The notes under the pieces were generated by a model that worked only from the letters and a program-made list of their open reading frames with translations, was not told the DNA's origin and ran no database searches. From NCBI RefSeq assembly GCF_027706145.1, contig NZ_JAQFWW010000001.1, positions 558,001 through 622,000 of the forward strand: 64,000 nucleotides of DNA, given 5' to 3'. This DNA is from Bacillus changyiensis. GTDB lineage: Bacteria; Bacillota; Bacilli; Bacillales; Bacillaceae. Below, piece after piece: positions 10,895 to 22,499 of this stretch (positions are counted from its first letter, which is position 1; each line of letters opens with the position of its first letter). Position numbers and translations under genes: made by a program.

Positions 10895-11935
10895 TTATTT
10901 CATTCGGTTTTCAAATGTATTGACGATATCTTCCATCTCGTGAGTTTTCACTCTTGCCATCAATCCTTCGACAGCTGTCTCAACTTTTTTACCATCAAAT
11001 AATACTTTATGCAACGCTTCAGTGATCGGCATTTTAACATGATATTTCTGTGAGAGCTGGTATGCCGCTTTTGTAGTGCGTACCCCCTCAACAACCATAC
11101 CCATTTCTTCAAGCACTTCTTCAAGTTTACAGCCTTTACCTAGCATATTACCGGCACGCCAATTTCGTGAATGGACACTTGTACATGTTACAATGAGATC
11201 GCCAATTCCCGTCAAACCAGAAAATGTTAGCGGGTTTCCGCCCATCTTTGTTCCTAAACGAGCGATTTCTGCCAACCCCCGTGTAATCAAAGCAGCTTTT
11301 GCATTATCACCATAACCTAAGCCGTCCGTAATTCCAGCGGCAAGCGCAATGACATTTTTCAAGGAGCCACCCAGCTCGACTCCGATAATATCAGGATTGG
11401 TATACACTCGAAAGTTCTGATTCATAAACATATCTTGTATCGCTTGGGCATTTTCAATGTTATTCTGTGCAGAAACTGTCACTGTTGTTGGATGGCGCAA
11501 GCCTACTTCCTCAGCATGACTTGGACCAGAGAGAACGACGATGTCTTTTCTAATATCTGCTGGTATTTCTTCTTCCATCATTTCTGAAATTCTTAGCAGT
11601 GAGTCAGGCTCAATTCCTTTAGAAACATGGACAAAAATAATTTTTTTCTTAATGAAAGGCACTGCTTGTCTAAGTACTTCGCGAATTGCTTTTGTTGGAA
11701 TAGCTATAATCACGGTGTCAATATCGGTTAGTGCAGCTTGCAAATCCATTGTAGCGTTTACTGTGTCAGGCAGCTTGACACCTGGCAAATAATCGCTGTT
11801 TTCATGCTGTTCATTGATTTGCCGAATTTGTTCTTCTCGATTTCCCCATACCATCACATCATAGCGGTTATCTGCTAAAACGAGTGATAAGGCAGTTCCC
11901 CAGCTTCCAGCTCCAAGAATCGTTACTTTTTTCAT
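10895..11935 (-). CDS. gpsA: NAD(P)-dependent glycerol-3-phosphate dehydrogenase
   Basis: Reduces dihydroxyacetone phosphate to sn-glycerol-3-phosphate, the backbone for phospholipids. The Rossmann motif [18 protein letters not shown] is at the start; [28 protein letters not shown] (catalytic Lys) and [14 protein letters not shown] follow. 346 residues, the normal length. It is 15 bases downstream of der, and the two are one transcription unit as in B. subtilis. Confidence 0.96.
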   Translation of the reverse strand: MKKVTILGAGSWGTALSLVLADNRYDVMVWGNREEQIRQINEQHENSDYLPGVKLPDTVNATMDLQAALTDIDTVIIAIPTKAIREVLRQAVPFIKKKIIFVHVSKGIEPDSLLRISEMMEEEIPADIRKDIVVLSGPSHAEEVGLRHPTTVTVSAQNNIENAQAIQDMFMNQNFRVYTNPDIIGVELGGSLKNVIALAAGITDGLGYGDNAKAALITRGLAEIARLGTKMGGNPLTFSGLTGIGDLIVTCTSVHSRNWRAGNMLGKGCKLEEVLEEMGMVVEGVRTTKAAYQLSQKYHVKMPITEALHKVLFDGKKVETAVEGLMARVKTHEMEDIVNTFENRMK

Positions 11936-11950
11936 TTCCTTACACCTCTT

Positions 11951-13261
11951 TTATTTTCTTGCTCTTGCGAAAATTTTGATGGGTGTTCCCTCGAATCCAA
12001 ACGCATCACGGATCCGATTTTCTAAAAATCGCTCATAAGAAAAATGCATAAGCTCCGGATCATTAACAAACACAACAAAAGTCGGCGGCTTAATAGCCAC
12101 TTGGGTTGCATAATAGATTTTTAAACGTTGTCCATTATGAGTCGGCGTTGGATTCATCGCCACCGCATCCATGATAATATCATTTAGAATATTGGTTTGA
12201 ACCCTCATCGAGTGGTTTTCACTCGCGGTAATGATAGCAGGCATCATTGTATGGATCCGCTTTTTCGTTAATGCTGACATAAATAAAACTGGCGCATAAT
12301 CTAAAAATTGAAAGTGGTCTCTTATATTTTGTTCGAATTCTTTCATCGTACTTTCATCTTTTTCAACTGCATCCCATTTATTCACAATCACGACAACAGC
12401 TTTCCCTGCTTCATGTGCATATCCGGCAATTCGCTTATCCTGTTCAATAATACCTTCTTCACCGTCCAACACAACAGCAACAACTTCTGAACGATCAATC
12501 GCTTTTAAAGCTCTGAGCACACTATATTTTTCTGTTGACTCATAGACTTTTCCTTTCTTTCTCATCCCAGCAGTGTCAACAATGACAAAGTCGCGTTGAT
12601 TGTATGTAAACCTTGTATCAATGGCATCACGTGTCGTCCCAGCCATATTGCTAACAATGACGCGCTCTTCTCCAAGCATAGCGTTCACAAGTGACGATTT
12701 TCCCACATTCGGCCGGCCTATCAGACAAAATTGAATCACTTCATCTTCATATTTAGTCTCAGGTATGTTTTTAAAATGTTCACTCACAGCATCAAGTAAA
12801 TCGCCTAATCCAAGTCCATGTGTACCTGAAATTGGGAAAGGTTCACCAAAACCGAGTGAATAAAAATCATAGACATTTGCTCTCATTTCGGGATTATCAA
12901 GTTTATTAACCGCAAGAACAACTGGTTTTTTTGTTCGGTATAATATTTTTGCCACTTCTTCATCTGCACTAGTGACACCTTCACGCCCATTCGTCATAAA
13001 AATAATGACGTCCGCTTCTTCCATAGCGATTTCAGCCTGATGTCGAATTTGTGCTAAAAACGGTTCATCACCAACTTCAATTCCCCCGGTATCAATCAGA
13101 TTAAAATCATGATTCAGCCATTCAGCAGAACTATATATCCGATCCCGGGTCACACCAGGTGTATCTTCCACAATTGAAATTCTTTCGCCTGCAATCCGGT
13201 TAAAAATCGTAGACTTCCCAACATTGGGTCTTCCAACTATGGCTACGACAGGTTTTCCCAT
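11951..13261 (-). CDS. der: ribosome biogenesis GTPase Der (EngA)
   Basis: Tandem-GTPase protein needed for 50S subunit maturation. Two G domains are visible: G1 [12 protein letters not shown] at the N-terminus with DTGG and NKLD, and a second [12 protein letters not shown] near residue 180 with DTAG and NKWD. A C-terminal KH-like domain ends in FARARK. 436 residues, as in B. subtilis (yphC). It is followed by gpsA. Confidence 0.97.
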   Translation of the reverse strand: MGKPVVAIVGRPNVGKSTIFNRIAGERISIVEDTPGVTRDRIYSSAEWLNHDFNLIDTGGIEVGDEPFLAQIRHQAEIAMEEADVIIFMTNGREGVTSADEEVAKILYRTKKPVVLAVNKLDNPEMRANVYDFYSLGFGEPFPISGTHGLGLGDLLDAVSEHFKNIPETKYEDEVIQFCLIGRPNVGKSSLVNAMLGEERVIVSNMAGTTRDAIDTRFTYNQRDFVIVDTAGMRKKGKVYESTEKYSVLRALKAIDRSEVVAVVLDGEEGIIEQDKRIAGYAHEAGKAVVVIVNKWDAVEKDESTMKEFEQNIRDHFQFLDYAPVLFMSALTKKRIHTMMPAIITASENHSMRVQTNILNDIIMDAVAMNPTPTHNGQRLKIYYATQVAIKPPTFVVFVNDPELMHFSYERFLENRIRDAFGFEGTPIKIFARARK

Positions 13262-13310
13262 AGAACCCTTCCTTTCAATTCTCTTCGAAGCATTTTCTCA
13301 TCAATGTTCA

Positions 13311-13347
13311 GAAAGAAGCCCTTCTTTTTCTCAACACAGAAGGGCTT
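13311..13347 (-). terminator. hairpin between the YIEGIA group and der
   Basis: AAGCCCTTCT/AGAAGGGCTT stem with a 12-base loop. The T tail on the minus strand is interrupted, so termination may be partial. Confidence 0.6.
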
Positions 13348-13390
13348 AACTAATATATTATATCAATTTCTAAGAAGATCACAACTGTAA

Positions 13391-13585
13391 TTAAAAATGT
13401 TTCACAATCAAGTAGAGATCATCTCCAATTCCGTGGGCAATTCCATCAAGTATTGCTTCAAGATTTTTAGCATACGTATTCATTTCTTCTTGACTATCAC
13501 AAAAAAATGCTGCTGTGCCTCCAATGACCCGATCGCGTTTCGTTGTTACGACTGCTAGTATAAATTTCTCAATTGACTGACTCAT
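13391..13585 (-). CDS. small partner protein of the YIEGIA family protein (YpzH-like)
   Basis: 64 residues, no signal or membrane segment. Its ATG overlaps the stop of the upstream YIEGIA gene (ATGA), so the two are translationally coupled. It matches the small protein described in annotation as the capping complex subunit for YIEGIA, always encoded next to that protein in spore-formers. The sequence contains TTKRDRVIGGTAAFFC near the N-terminus. Its role is unclear; I infer a sporulation function from its neighbours. Confidence 0.75.
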   Translation of the reverse strand: MSQSIEKFILAVVTTKRDRVIGGTAAFFCDSQEEMNTYAKNLEAILDGIAHGIGDDLYLIVKHF

Positions 13586-14481
13586 CGAATCACCTTTTTA
13601 TGCTTTTCATTGATAAACTCCATCGGCATGCGGATCGCATTTTCAAGCGTCGGTACATCTCCAATGACCTTGATGGCTGTTTCCTTATCTTTTATAGCAG
13701 GTAAAACAAAGACCGCAACTCTTCCATCATCAATATCCCTTTTCGCCAAAGGTGTCAGAGCTGGTTCACCAGTATCTCGGTAAACGCCAAGCACATTAGA
13801 GACATCAAACAAAATCGCCTGTCTTTGCCCGAGATTTGCAATTGTTACTGCAGCATTAAAGTTTTTCGGCTTCAATATAAACCCCATACCGTGTTCAAGA
13901 ATTAGCTTTTGTTTCTCAGGAAGTCCAATATTCATAATATAAATATCTTCCACATAAAGCCCCTTTCCATCAAAATGTGGTTTTTTATATTCGATATCAA
14001 CGATGTCTTTTATAAAACTGCCTGACATCAAGACTTTCCCGGCAATTAAACAAAAAAATGCCATCACTAATCCCGCCCAGATCGATGAAAAGATAATATA
14101 ACATAAAGTAGTCAGAAGCGACGTAAAAATGACAATGTAATTCCGACTTTCAAAAGCGATCGCAATCCCTTCAATATAAGTGCTGCCTCTTGAAACAAGT
14201 TCATAACCATCTAATTGGGTCAAAGTTTCCCGTTCCATGTTGCGGACATCCCTGAATTGACTAGCGGCCAACGTTAAGAATGTGATCGCAGTATAATCCG
14301 ATTTTAATATAGAAGGTATAATGATCGAACCAATGCTTGCAGCGATTAGTGCGAGCGCGATATGTATCGTTTTTCCGTGTAGATAAGTGGGATACTGGCG
14401 ATAATCCGTTCTTAACATGTACAATCTAACAACAATTCCAGCAAGAATACCTAAGATAATCGGATAAGTATACTGACTCAT
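13582..14481 (-). CDS. yphB: YIEGIA family sporulation membrane protein (YphB)
   Basis: 299 residues. The N-terminal half has several hydrophobic segments and the motif GSTYIEGIAIAFES that names the family; the C-terminal half is soluble and binding-domain-like. In B. subtilis the orthologue is linked to spore envelope assembly. It overlaps the genes on both sides by four bases (ATGA), giving a tight three-gene unit yphA / yphB / small partner. The biochemical activity is not known. Confidence 0.85.
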   Translation of the reverse strand: MSQYTYPIILGILAGIVVRLYMLRTDYRQYPTYLHGKTIHIALALIAASIGSIIIPSILKSDYTAITFLTLAASQFRDVRNMERETLTQLDGYELVSRGSTYIEGIAIAFESRNYIVIFTSLLTTLCYIIFSSIWAGLVMAFFCLIAGKVLMSGSFIKDIVDIEYKKPHFDGKGLYVEDIYIMNIGLPEKQKLILEHGMGFILKPKNFNAAVTIANLGQRQAILFDVSNVLGVYRDTGEPALTPLAKRDIDDGRVAVFVLPAIKDKETAIKVIGDVPTLENAIRMPMEFINEKHKKVIR

Positions 14482-15080
14482 GACATTTTTGTTGCTCCTT
14501 TATTGATTCGTTTCCATTTTTGATAAATATACTGCACAAGCTGTTCATATTGGGAAATACCCCAAATTAAAACGACACCCCCCGAACACATTGATAGCCA
14601 AGTGAATCCCCCGACAATCACATCTGCATAAATCTTCTTCAGTACAAGAGCATATAAAAACTCTCCCTGACACATGCCAAGTGTAAACATCACTAAGCGG
14701 TTTATAAACTTTTTTTCAAAAGCCACCGTTAGCATGACAAATAGCATAATGATCAACCACTCAGGTTTTAGGATAAACCAAACTGGATCATATAATGCAA
14801 AAAGAAATACAAAACCATAAGCAAAAACCATTGTTAAGTGAATGAATAATCGTCTTATACTTTTATATAGTGAAAAATAACCCCCCATCACATATCCACC
14901 TGTATAAAACAATAAATAAGCAACATTAAAAAACAAAATAATCTTCAATTGATACATACTTAATGTCATGTTGAGCAGAATAAAAGCTGAGGCCAAGAGA
15001 CGGGTTCTATTTTTCTCAAGAATAAAAGTTGTCAAAACCCACATCATCCACATTGACCAAAAATAGTAGAATTCATCCAT
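14478..15080 (-). CDS. yphA: polytopic membrane protein YphA
   Basis: 200 residues from the ATG at 15080 (MDEFYYFW), which follows GGAGGTCG. About six hydrophobic helices fill the protein; no catalytic motif is visible. The open frame runs back to 15221, but that extension has no ribosome site and would exceed the family length. It overlaps the YIEGIA gene start by four bases. Function is unknown; the coupling suggests a shared sporulation role. Confidence 0.85.
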   Translation of the reverse strand: MDEFYYFWSMWMMWVLTTFILEKNRTRLLASAFILLNMTLSMYQLKIILFFNVAYLLFYTGGYVMGGYFSLYKSIRRLFIHLTMVFAYGFVFLFALYDPVWFILKPEWLIIMLFVMLTVAFEKKFINRLVMFTLGMCQGEFLYALVLKKIYADVIVGGFTWLSMCSGGVVLIWGISQYEQLVQYIYQKWKRINKGATKMS

Positions 15081-15151
15081 TTTTTCGACCTCCATTATGA
15101 AGTATTGGATGACAAAAAGATTTTTAAACGTGAAACAAGGAGTGAACAGAA

Positions 15152-15283
15152 GTGGGAAAAGATCGACAGGAAAAAAAATTAAAAAAACAGCGGAGAACTG
15201 AATCTGATCGTGATCAGTCAATCGAGCATAATGGTGCTACTTCTTTAGAAAGTGCTGAAGAAGCCAGAAAGCGGAATTCATAA
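15152..15283 (+). CDS. ypzI: small charged protein YpzI
   Basis: 43-residue hydrophilic protein from the GTG at 15152, preceded by AAGGAG nine bases upstream. It starts MGKDRQEKKLKKQRR and ends SAEEARKRNS; very basic N-terminus, acidic-basic C-terminus. It is divergent from yphA, between it and fni, as in B. subtilis. A strong terminator at 15291 confirms it is its own unit. Function is unknown; small basic proteins like this are often spore-associated. Confidence 0.85.
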   Translation: MGKDRQEKKLKKQRRTESDRDQSIEHNGATSLESAEEARKRNS

Positions 15284-15290
15284 AAGATGT

Positions 15291-15327
15291 ACCTCTTAAG
15301 GAGCAAATGCTCTTAAGAGGTTTTTTA
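15291..15327 (+). terminator. terminator after ypzI
   Basis: CCTCTTAAG/CTTAAGAGG stem followed by six T on the plus strand. Confidence 0.88.
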
Positions 15328-15356
15328 TTATGGTTCGGTTCGTTCTGATAGATAGG

Positions 15357-15400
15357 CAAAAAAATACGGTATGAGTTCAACGACAGAACTCATACCGTAT
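15357..15400 (-). terminator. terminator after fni
   Basis: Perfect 15-bp stem (15364-15378 with 15386-15400) followed by seven T on the minus strand. Confidence 0.9.
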
Positions 15401-15407
15401 AAAACAT

Positions 15408-17616
<2,209 letters not shown>

Positions 17617-17819
17617 TTCAATAACCTCCTTGGTCCAAACCTACACAGCTTTTTAAAAACGGTATCCATAAATTCAGATGACCGAATATGTATTAGAGAA
17701 CCATTCAAAAATGGATATTTGAATGTTCTATAAAATGATTGATTATTACTAACTTCTAATAAAAGCCTGTATTTGTCAAGTCAAAACGTTAAATCAAAAA
17801 GGTCTTTTTTCTCGTTTTT

Positions 17820-18500
17820 TTATTTTGTAACCTTTTGATCAACCACTTGCAAAATTTTCTCAGCTACTTCTTCAATGGATAGTGATGTCGTATCAATTTC
17901 TAGTGCATCATCCGCCTTTTTCAAAGGGGAGATTTCCCGCTCTGAGTCAAGCTTATCCCGTCTCCTGATTTCTTCTGCAAGCGTTTCATAATTTACATTG
18001 TACCCTTTTTTAATATTTTCTTCAAAGCGACGCTTGGCCCGTTCTTCTACTGAGGCAAGCAAGAAAATTTTCACTTCCGCACCAGGAAGAACATGGGTTC
18101 CGATATCGCGTCCATCCATCACGACTCCGCCTTTTTGGGCAAGTTGCTGTTGCCTTCTTGTCATTTCTTCACGAATACCTCGATGTTTAGCAACAAGTGA
18201 CACTTGGTTGCTTACGTCATCTGTGCGAATGGCTTCAGTAACATCTTCACCGCCAATATAAACCTTCTGTTTTCCTTCTGCGGATACTAAAAGATCAATA
18301 TTTGAATCTTTTAAAAGTGCTGTCAAACCTTGTTCATCCGCAGGATCAACACCTTTTTTCAAGGCTAAATACGTAATCGCTCGATACATGGCGCCTGTAT
18401 CGATATAAACATAAGATTTTTTTTGGGCTACAATTTTCGCCACGGTGCTTTTTCCGGCAGCTGCTGGACCGTCAATTGCAATCGATATTTTCTTTTCCAT
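17820..18500 (-). CDS. cmk: cytidylate kinase
   Basis: Phosphorylates CMP and dCMP. P-loop [15 protein letters not shown] at the N-terminus, then [12 protein letters not shown], the NMP-binding [15 protein letters not shown] and the lid [12 protein letters not shown]-like region. 226 residues. GGAGAGG lies upstream of the ATG. It is followed by ypfD after about 200 bases that carry no gene. Confidence 0.97.
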   Translation of the reverse strand: MEKKISIAIDGPAAAGKSTVAKIVAQKKSYVYIDTGAMYRAITYLALKKGVDPADEQGLTALLKDSNIDLLVSAEGKQKVYIGGEDVTEAIRTDDVSNQVSLVAKHRGIREEMTRRQQQLAQKGGVVMDGRDIGTHVLPGAEVKIFLLASVEERAKRRFEENIKKGYNVNYETLAEEIRRRDKLDSEREISPLKKADDALEIDTTSLSIEEVAEKILQVVDQKVTK

Positions 18501-18576
18501 AATTCCTCTCCTTGCTAGTCTGGTACTCCTTATTGGATTGTATCACGTTCTAAGCAAAAAAGGGGAGATTTTTGAT

Positions 18577-18753
18577 TTACGGTTTAAATGTCTCGATCCA
18601 TTCTTCAATATTCAATTTATTGACTCCTTCATACTGGACAACCTTTGATAAATAAGGTTCTGCCTGTGAAAAATGAAAAAGAAGTTGTACACCTATTAAA
18701 ATCACACTTTGAAGGATGAGAATTTTAAATAATAAGCGTTCAAAGGTTTTCAT
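18577..18753 (-). CDS. ypfB: small membrane protein YpfB
   Basis: 58 residues from the ATG at 18753 (MKTFERLLFK), behind GGAGGAAC. One N-terminal membrane helix (about residues 8-28) and a short outer tail ending VNKLNIEEWIETFKP. The open frame to 18846 has no ribosome site upstream. Orthologue of B. subtilis YpfB, upstream of cmk. The c-di-GMP receptor gene ypfA, which follows ypfB in strain 168, is absent here. Function is unknown. Confidence 0.82.
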   Translation of the reverse strand: MKTFERLLFKILILQSVILIGVQLLFHFSQAEPYLSKVVQYEGVNKLNIEEWIETFKP

Positions 18754-18822
18754 TTTATGTTCCTCCGATATGTTCACATGATATATACTCAGTATGGAAA
18801 GGTTCACTATGAAATATTCCAA

Positions 18823-18864
18823 TATAAAAAGGAAAAGACATATCATCGCCTTTTCCCTTTTATA
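18823..18864 (-). terminator. terminator after ypeB
   Basis: AAAGGGAAAAG/CTTTTCCTTT stem with one bulge, then T-rich sequence on the minus strand. Confidence 0.65.
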
Positions 18865-18871
18865 GACTTTT

Positions 18872-20221
18872 TTATAGGTCTTTATAAATTGGTTCGACGT
18901 TTTTCATTTTTTCAATTTTCTCTTCACTTCCATCATTCGCATTGACAAACATCCGGAAGGTATCGTTTTCAATCGTTCCTAATATCTCATAACATAGAAC
19001 CTCGCGTGAAAGATCATTCGTAATAAGAGCAAGTCGCGTTTCCTGAACTTTTACATTCGGATTCAGGCTTCTCTTTGCTTTCTCAGGAGTCAATTTAGGT
19101 TTTGGCAATTTTCTTTGCTTGTGGGATGTCAAATAATCTTTTGCAGAGAAGCCGACAATTTCTCCGTCGTCAAGCGCTACCTTGATCCGAGTGCTGTCAG
19201 GATAAAGCCACACTCCATTCTGTAAAGGAACAAACGAAAATACACCGACTCCATCGTATTGAGCGCTTTCATCCATTGTTAGATTTTTTGTATCATAACC
19301 ATTCTTTTTTAAAAATTGTAAGGCACGATTTGATGCATCGTTTAAACTGATTTTTTCACTTTTAATCTTTTTGTTTTGGATTAGATAAACAGGATATCCA
19401 CCTTTTTCAGTGATGTCCATATAGATATCCGCTTTTTGATCAGGATCCTGCATACTGATACTAAAAACATCTTTTTTTGCCTTTTTTCCACTTTTTTCTA
19501 CTTTTATATTATAATTCTTGTCAGGAGCAAACTTCTGAGCGATCTTTCGTGCTTCTTTTTCTGTTATCTTTTTGCCTTTTAAATGTTGGAACCCTTGATT
19601 TTCTTTTTTTATACTTGTTTGGGCTACACCAAAGTCAGTCTCGGCAAATGCACTAGCACTTTTTTCAACTGTTTTAAACCCATTAATGATCGTATTATCA
19701 CTTTGCTTTTGACCAGATGCAAGTGCAAGTTCAACATCCATCCATCTTAAATTATTGTCAATGATAAGGTGTTGAACTTTACGAAGCTCATTTTGGATGT
19801 CATTTGCGTTTTTATACAGACGATTTAAAGAAGCATACTCTTTTTTACTTAACGGCTCTTTTTCAAGATCACGAATAGCTGTTTTATAGCTAAAGTTACC
19901 TATATTCGCTAAAAACTCTTCTGTTTTATTAAATGGCATTAATGTGAGTGGAAGCTGGCTTACATCTTGATGTGCTTCAGATGTCGTTTTCCACACTTCA
20001 GCTAAGGCAGGAGATAGTGTTTTTTTACTGTTCATTGCAAGTGTGCTGCCAATTTTATCATGTAACTTATCAACTTGATATGTTAAATCGTGAAAAGCTC
20101 TTTGATAATTATTTTCTGCATGTAATAACACGGCAGACTTCTCTTGATGTTCTTTATAACCCCAATAGCTTGTTCCAACAATGGCAACTCCTAAAATGGC
20201 AATTAAAATTCCTCTGATCAT
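18872..20221 (-). CDS. ypeB: germination protein YpeB
   Basis: Spore-cortex protein needed for correct deposition and stability of the lytic enzyme SleB. 449 residues: an uncleaved N-terminal signal-anchor (IAILGVAIVGTSYWGY), a helical N-domain to about residue 200, then three PepSY-type repeats, seen as KGKKITEKEARKIAQKF and KISLNDASNRALQFLKKNGY. It is 16 bases downstream of sleB, the conserved sleB-ypeB operon, normally under the forespore factor sigma-G. Confidence 0.95.
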   Translation of the reverse strand: MIRGILIAILGVAIVGTSYWGYKEHQEKSAVLLHAENNYQRAFHDLTYQVDKLHDKIGSTLAMNSKKTLSPALAEVWKTTSEAHQDVSQLPLTLMPFNKTEEFLANIGNFSYKTAIRDLEKEPLSKKEYASLNRLYKNANDIQNELRKVQHLIIDNNLRWMDVELALASGQKQSDNTIINGFKTVEKSASAFAETDFGVAQTSIKKENQGFQHLKGKKITEKEARKIAQKFAPDKNYNIKVEKSGKKAKKDVFSISMQDPDQKADIYMDITEKGGYPVYLIQNKKIKSEKISLNDASNRALQFLKKNGYDTKNLTMDESAQYDGVGVFSFVPLQNGVWLYPDSTRIKVALDDGEIVGFSAKDYLTSHKQRKLPKPKLTPEKAKRSLNPNVKVQETRLALITNDLSREVLCYEILGTIENDTFRMFVNANDGSEEKIEKMKNVEPIYKDL

Positions 20222-20237
20222 TCATACCACCTCACTT

Positions 20238-21266
20238 TTATTCGCAGAAAATGTGTTTGCCAATTCTTTTAATTTGAGGCCGGCCCCATATCCATTTGTT
20301 TGTGGCTGTGGCAGGGTTAAAATAATATAAAGCATTTTCAGAAGGATCCCACCCATTAATCGCATCCAAAACGGCTTTTTTCGCTGTTTTATTAGGCGTC
20401 ATATAAATTTGACCGTCTGCCACGGCTGTGAATGCAAGTGGCTCGAAAACTACGCCTGCAATTGAATTAGGGAAAGTTGAGCTATTGAGCCGGTTTAAAA
20501 TAACAGCTGCAATAGCGACTTGACCGTTATACGGCTCACCACGCGCCTCACCATAAACAGCTTGTGCTAAAAGATTAATCTCATTGTTTGAAAATCCACC
20601 TGGCATGTTAGCCGCTACAGCATCTTGTTTTTTTGGTGTTCGCTTTTTCGCTGCTGTTTTTGGTGGCTGTTTTTTCGCTGTTATTTTTGGCGCTTGTTTT
20701 TCCGGCGTTGTTTTTGGCGGTTGCGCAGTCTTTGGTGTTACTTGTTTCTTCGGCTGAGCAGGACCAACTTGCTTTTGCGTTACACCTTGTTTTGGAAAGG
20801 TCTGAGGTGTTTGACGCTGCTTGGCTTCTGCTCTTCTTCTTGCTTGCTGCTGTACTCTTTTGGAAGGCTTTGTCTGATATTTTAAAGGAAGACCTCCATA
20901 GTGCGTAAATTCATTTCCTTTTCTAAGTTGTTTATGCACATAATAACTGTAATATTTTGTGTGATTTATTAAATGTTTTTTAGTTTTGGAACCGACAAGA
21001 CCGTCTCTCTCCTTTAATCCAAATTGATGTTGAAAATTGCGGACTGACCAGTATGTTGCCCATCCATAAACACCATCAATTCTTCCATGATAATAGCCGT
21101 TGTATTGAAGTCTTGCTTGTAGTTCAATCACATCATCCCCTGTTGCCCCTCGCTGTATGATTTGTTGAGAAAAGGCAGAGCTCGTTTGACTGAATGGAAG
21201 TGATAATCCTACAGCAATGAGGGTGGAAAAAATGACAGTCAAACAGAAAGATCTTTTCGACTTCAT
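20238..21266 (-). CDS. sleB: spore cortex-lytic enzyme SleB
   Basis: Lytic transglycosylase that degrades muramic-delta-lactam cortex at germination. Signal peptide to about residue 32 (TSSAFS); peptidoglycan-binding domain 33-105 (QRGATGDDVIELQARLQYNGYY-like); catalytic domain 215-342 with LLAQAVYGEARGEPYNGQV (catalytic Glu about 240). The linker 131-217 is a Lys/Pro/Gln/Thr repeat zone, about 40 residues longer than in B. subtilis SleB as I recall it (342 against 305 overall). GGAGGAGG precedes the ATG. A sigma-G -35-like TGTATA lies upstream, but I see no good -10. Confidence 0.95.
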   Translation of the reverse strand: MKSKRSFCLTVIFSTLIAVGLSLPFSQTSSAFSQQIIQRGATGDDVIELQARLQYNGYYHGRIDGVYGWATYWSVRNFQHQFGLKERDGLVGSKTKKHLINHTKYYSYYVHKQLRKGNEFTHYGGLPLKYQTKPSKRVQQQARRRAEAKQRQTPQTFPKQGVTQKQVGPAQPKKQVTPKTAQPPKTTPEKQAPKITAKKQPPKTAAKKRTPKKQDAVAANMPGGFSNNEINLLAQAVYGEARGEPYNGQVAIAAVILNRLNSSTFPNSIAGVVFEPLAFTAVADGQIYMTPNKTAKKAVLDAINGWDPSENALYYFNPATATNKWIWGRPQIKRIGKHIFCE

Positions 21267-21371
21267 GTTTTAAGCCTCCTCCAGCATTTTTGTAAGCATA
21301 TCTTTTGTAACGAGACAAATTTTATACACTCTTTCCTTTCTATTTCATCACAATAAAAAACTGGTTTTTAA

Positions 21372-21409
21372 CATAAAAAAGAGGCAGCCCACAGAAGAGC
21401 TGCCTCTTT
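21372..21409 (-). terminator. terminator upstream of sleB
   Basis: AAAGAGGCAG/CTGCCTCTTT stem with six T on the minus strand; it ends the prsW side transcript. Confidence 0.85.
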
Positions 21410-21480
21410 CATACAATTGACGATATGTAGACGCTATTTTCGCTAAACGCCTGTAAAGGAGCAAAATAAAACGGATCGTA

Positions 21481-21744
21481 TCAGAATATAGAAAAAAACG
21501 AGCACCTCCGACTTACGCTTTGCAAACAGCGGGTAAAGCGACCCGTACCTAATATAGATGTCATGGCGATAATATCGAGTAAATAGGACAAGATCACTTT
21601 CAAAATATCGGGCATTTTCTTGTAAGGTGCTATTTTTCCACTTGGATATTCGGAGGCTCCTACTAGTCTGGTTAGTATTGTTTGTCCTTTGTATGCCTTA
21701 GAGGTTACCAATTTTTTAAAGATGTAGCGAATTTTCATTTTCAT
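21481..21744 (-). CDS. doubtful 87-codon frame overlapping the 3' end of prsW
   Basis: Open frame between prsW and the terminator at 21372. It starts inside prsW with no ribosome site, and I recognise no family. The middle (about residues 40-65) is hydrophobic and the end is rich in Arg, Cys, Ser and Phe. An internal start is possible. It could be spurious; the reason to list it is that the 330 bases between prsW and the terminator hold no other feature. Confidence 0.2.
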   Translation of the reverse strand: MKMKIRYIFKKLVTSKAYKGQTILTRLVGASEYPSGKIAPYKKMPDILKVILSYLLDIIAMTSILGTGRFTRCLQSVSRRCSFFSIF

Positions 21745-22384
21745 TTAATGAACGAGCTTTTTTAGCTTTTTGTAAACCAAACCACCAGAGAAATATCATA
21801 AACGGTAACATAAAATAGATCCAATTGTTCAAAGATAGAAGAATGTAGTCATATAGACCATGTAATATAGCGGGTAAAAAAAGTGAAAGTAGTAGCCATT
21901 TTATCTGTATTTTACGATTTGAAAATCGTGATTTGCCGATATAAAAACCCATAATAACACCAAATAATGCATGGCTTGACACAGGAAGTAAAGCGCGCCC
22001 AAATGCATGCTCAACCCCATTTCCAATTAAGTATAAAACATTTTCCAATGTGGCAAATCCTAATGATAGACTTGACCCATAAACAATGCCATCATAATGT
22101 TCATCGAAATAGTCATGGTGATAAATACTGACCATTAGTAAAAACCATTTCAGAAATTCTTCTAATAGTCCAGAAGCTAAAAACGACATAACAAAATTGC
22201 CAGACGAAATGTGTTCTTTTTCTAACACATATTGAATAAACATCGTCGGAAACACCAGTAATACCCCGAGTATAAATAGACGAATCACCATATGAAATGG
22301 CTCTGATTCATATTTTTCTTTTAAGTAAAAATACATCAATAAGGCGATTCCGGGAGCTAAGCCTGCGGAAATAATTCCGAACAT
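21716..22384 (-). CDS. prsW: membrane protease PrsW
   Basis: Polytopic membrane metalloprotease-like protein that makes site-1 cuts in the anti-sigma factor RsiW in B. subtilis. 222 residues, about five to seven membrane helices. Catalytic signature LEEFLKW (EExxxW/K type) in the third helix, then [21 protein letters not shown] and the HALFGVIMG histidine. It ends in a charged tail that overlaps a doubtful downstream frame. It lies between ypdA and sleB as in B. subtilis (ypdC). Confidence 0.93.
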   Translation of the reverse strand: MFGIISAGLAPGIALLMYFYLKEKYESEPFHMVIRLFILGVLLVFPTMFIQYVLEKEHISSGNFVMSFLASGLLEEFLKWFLLMVSIYHHDYFDEHYDGIVYGSSLSLGFATLENVLYLIGNGVEHAFGRALLPVSSHALFGVIMGFYIGKSRFSNRKIQIKWLLLSLFLPAILHGLYDYILLSLNNWIYFMLPFMIFLWWFGLQKAKKARSLNENENSLHL

Positions 22385-22499
22385 GAGGAAACCTCTTTCC
22401 TTTTCAACTGATTCTATCCTACCATAATTTGAAATGTTTTGAAATTAAAAAAAACGGGGTATGAGAATATCCCTTATACATCCCGTTTTATTATTCATT

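Noticed and set aside
20625-20908. Two plus-strand frames of 86 and 91 codons, Phe/Leu/Cys-rich
   Set aside because: They are the antisense reading of the repetitive SleB linker; the composition follows from the repeat.
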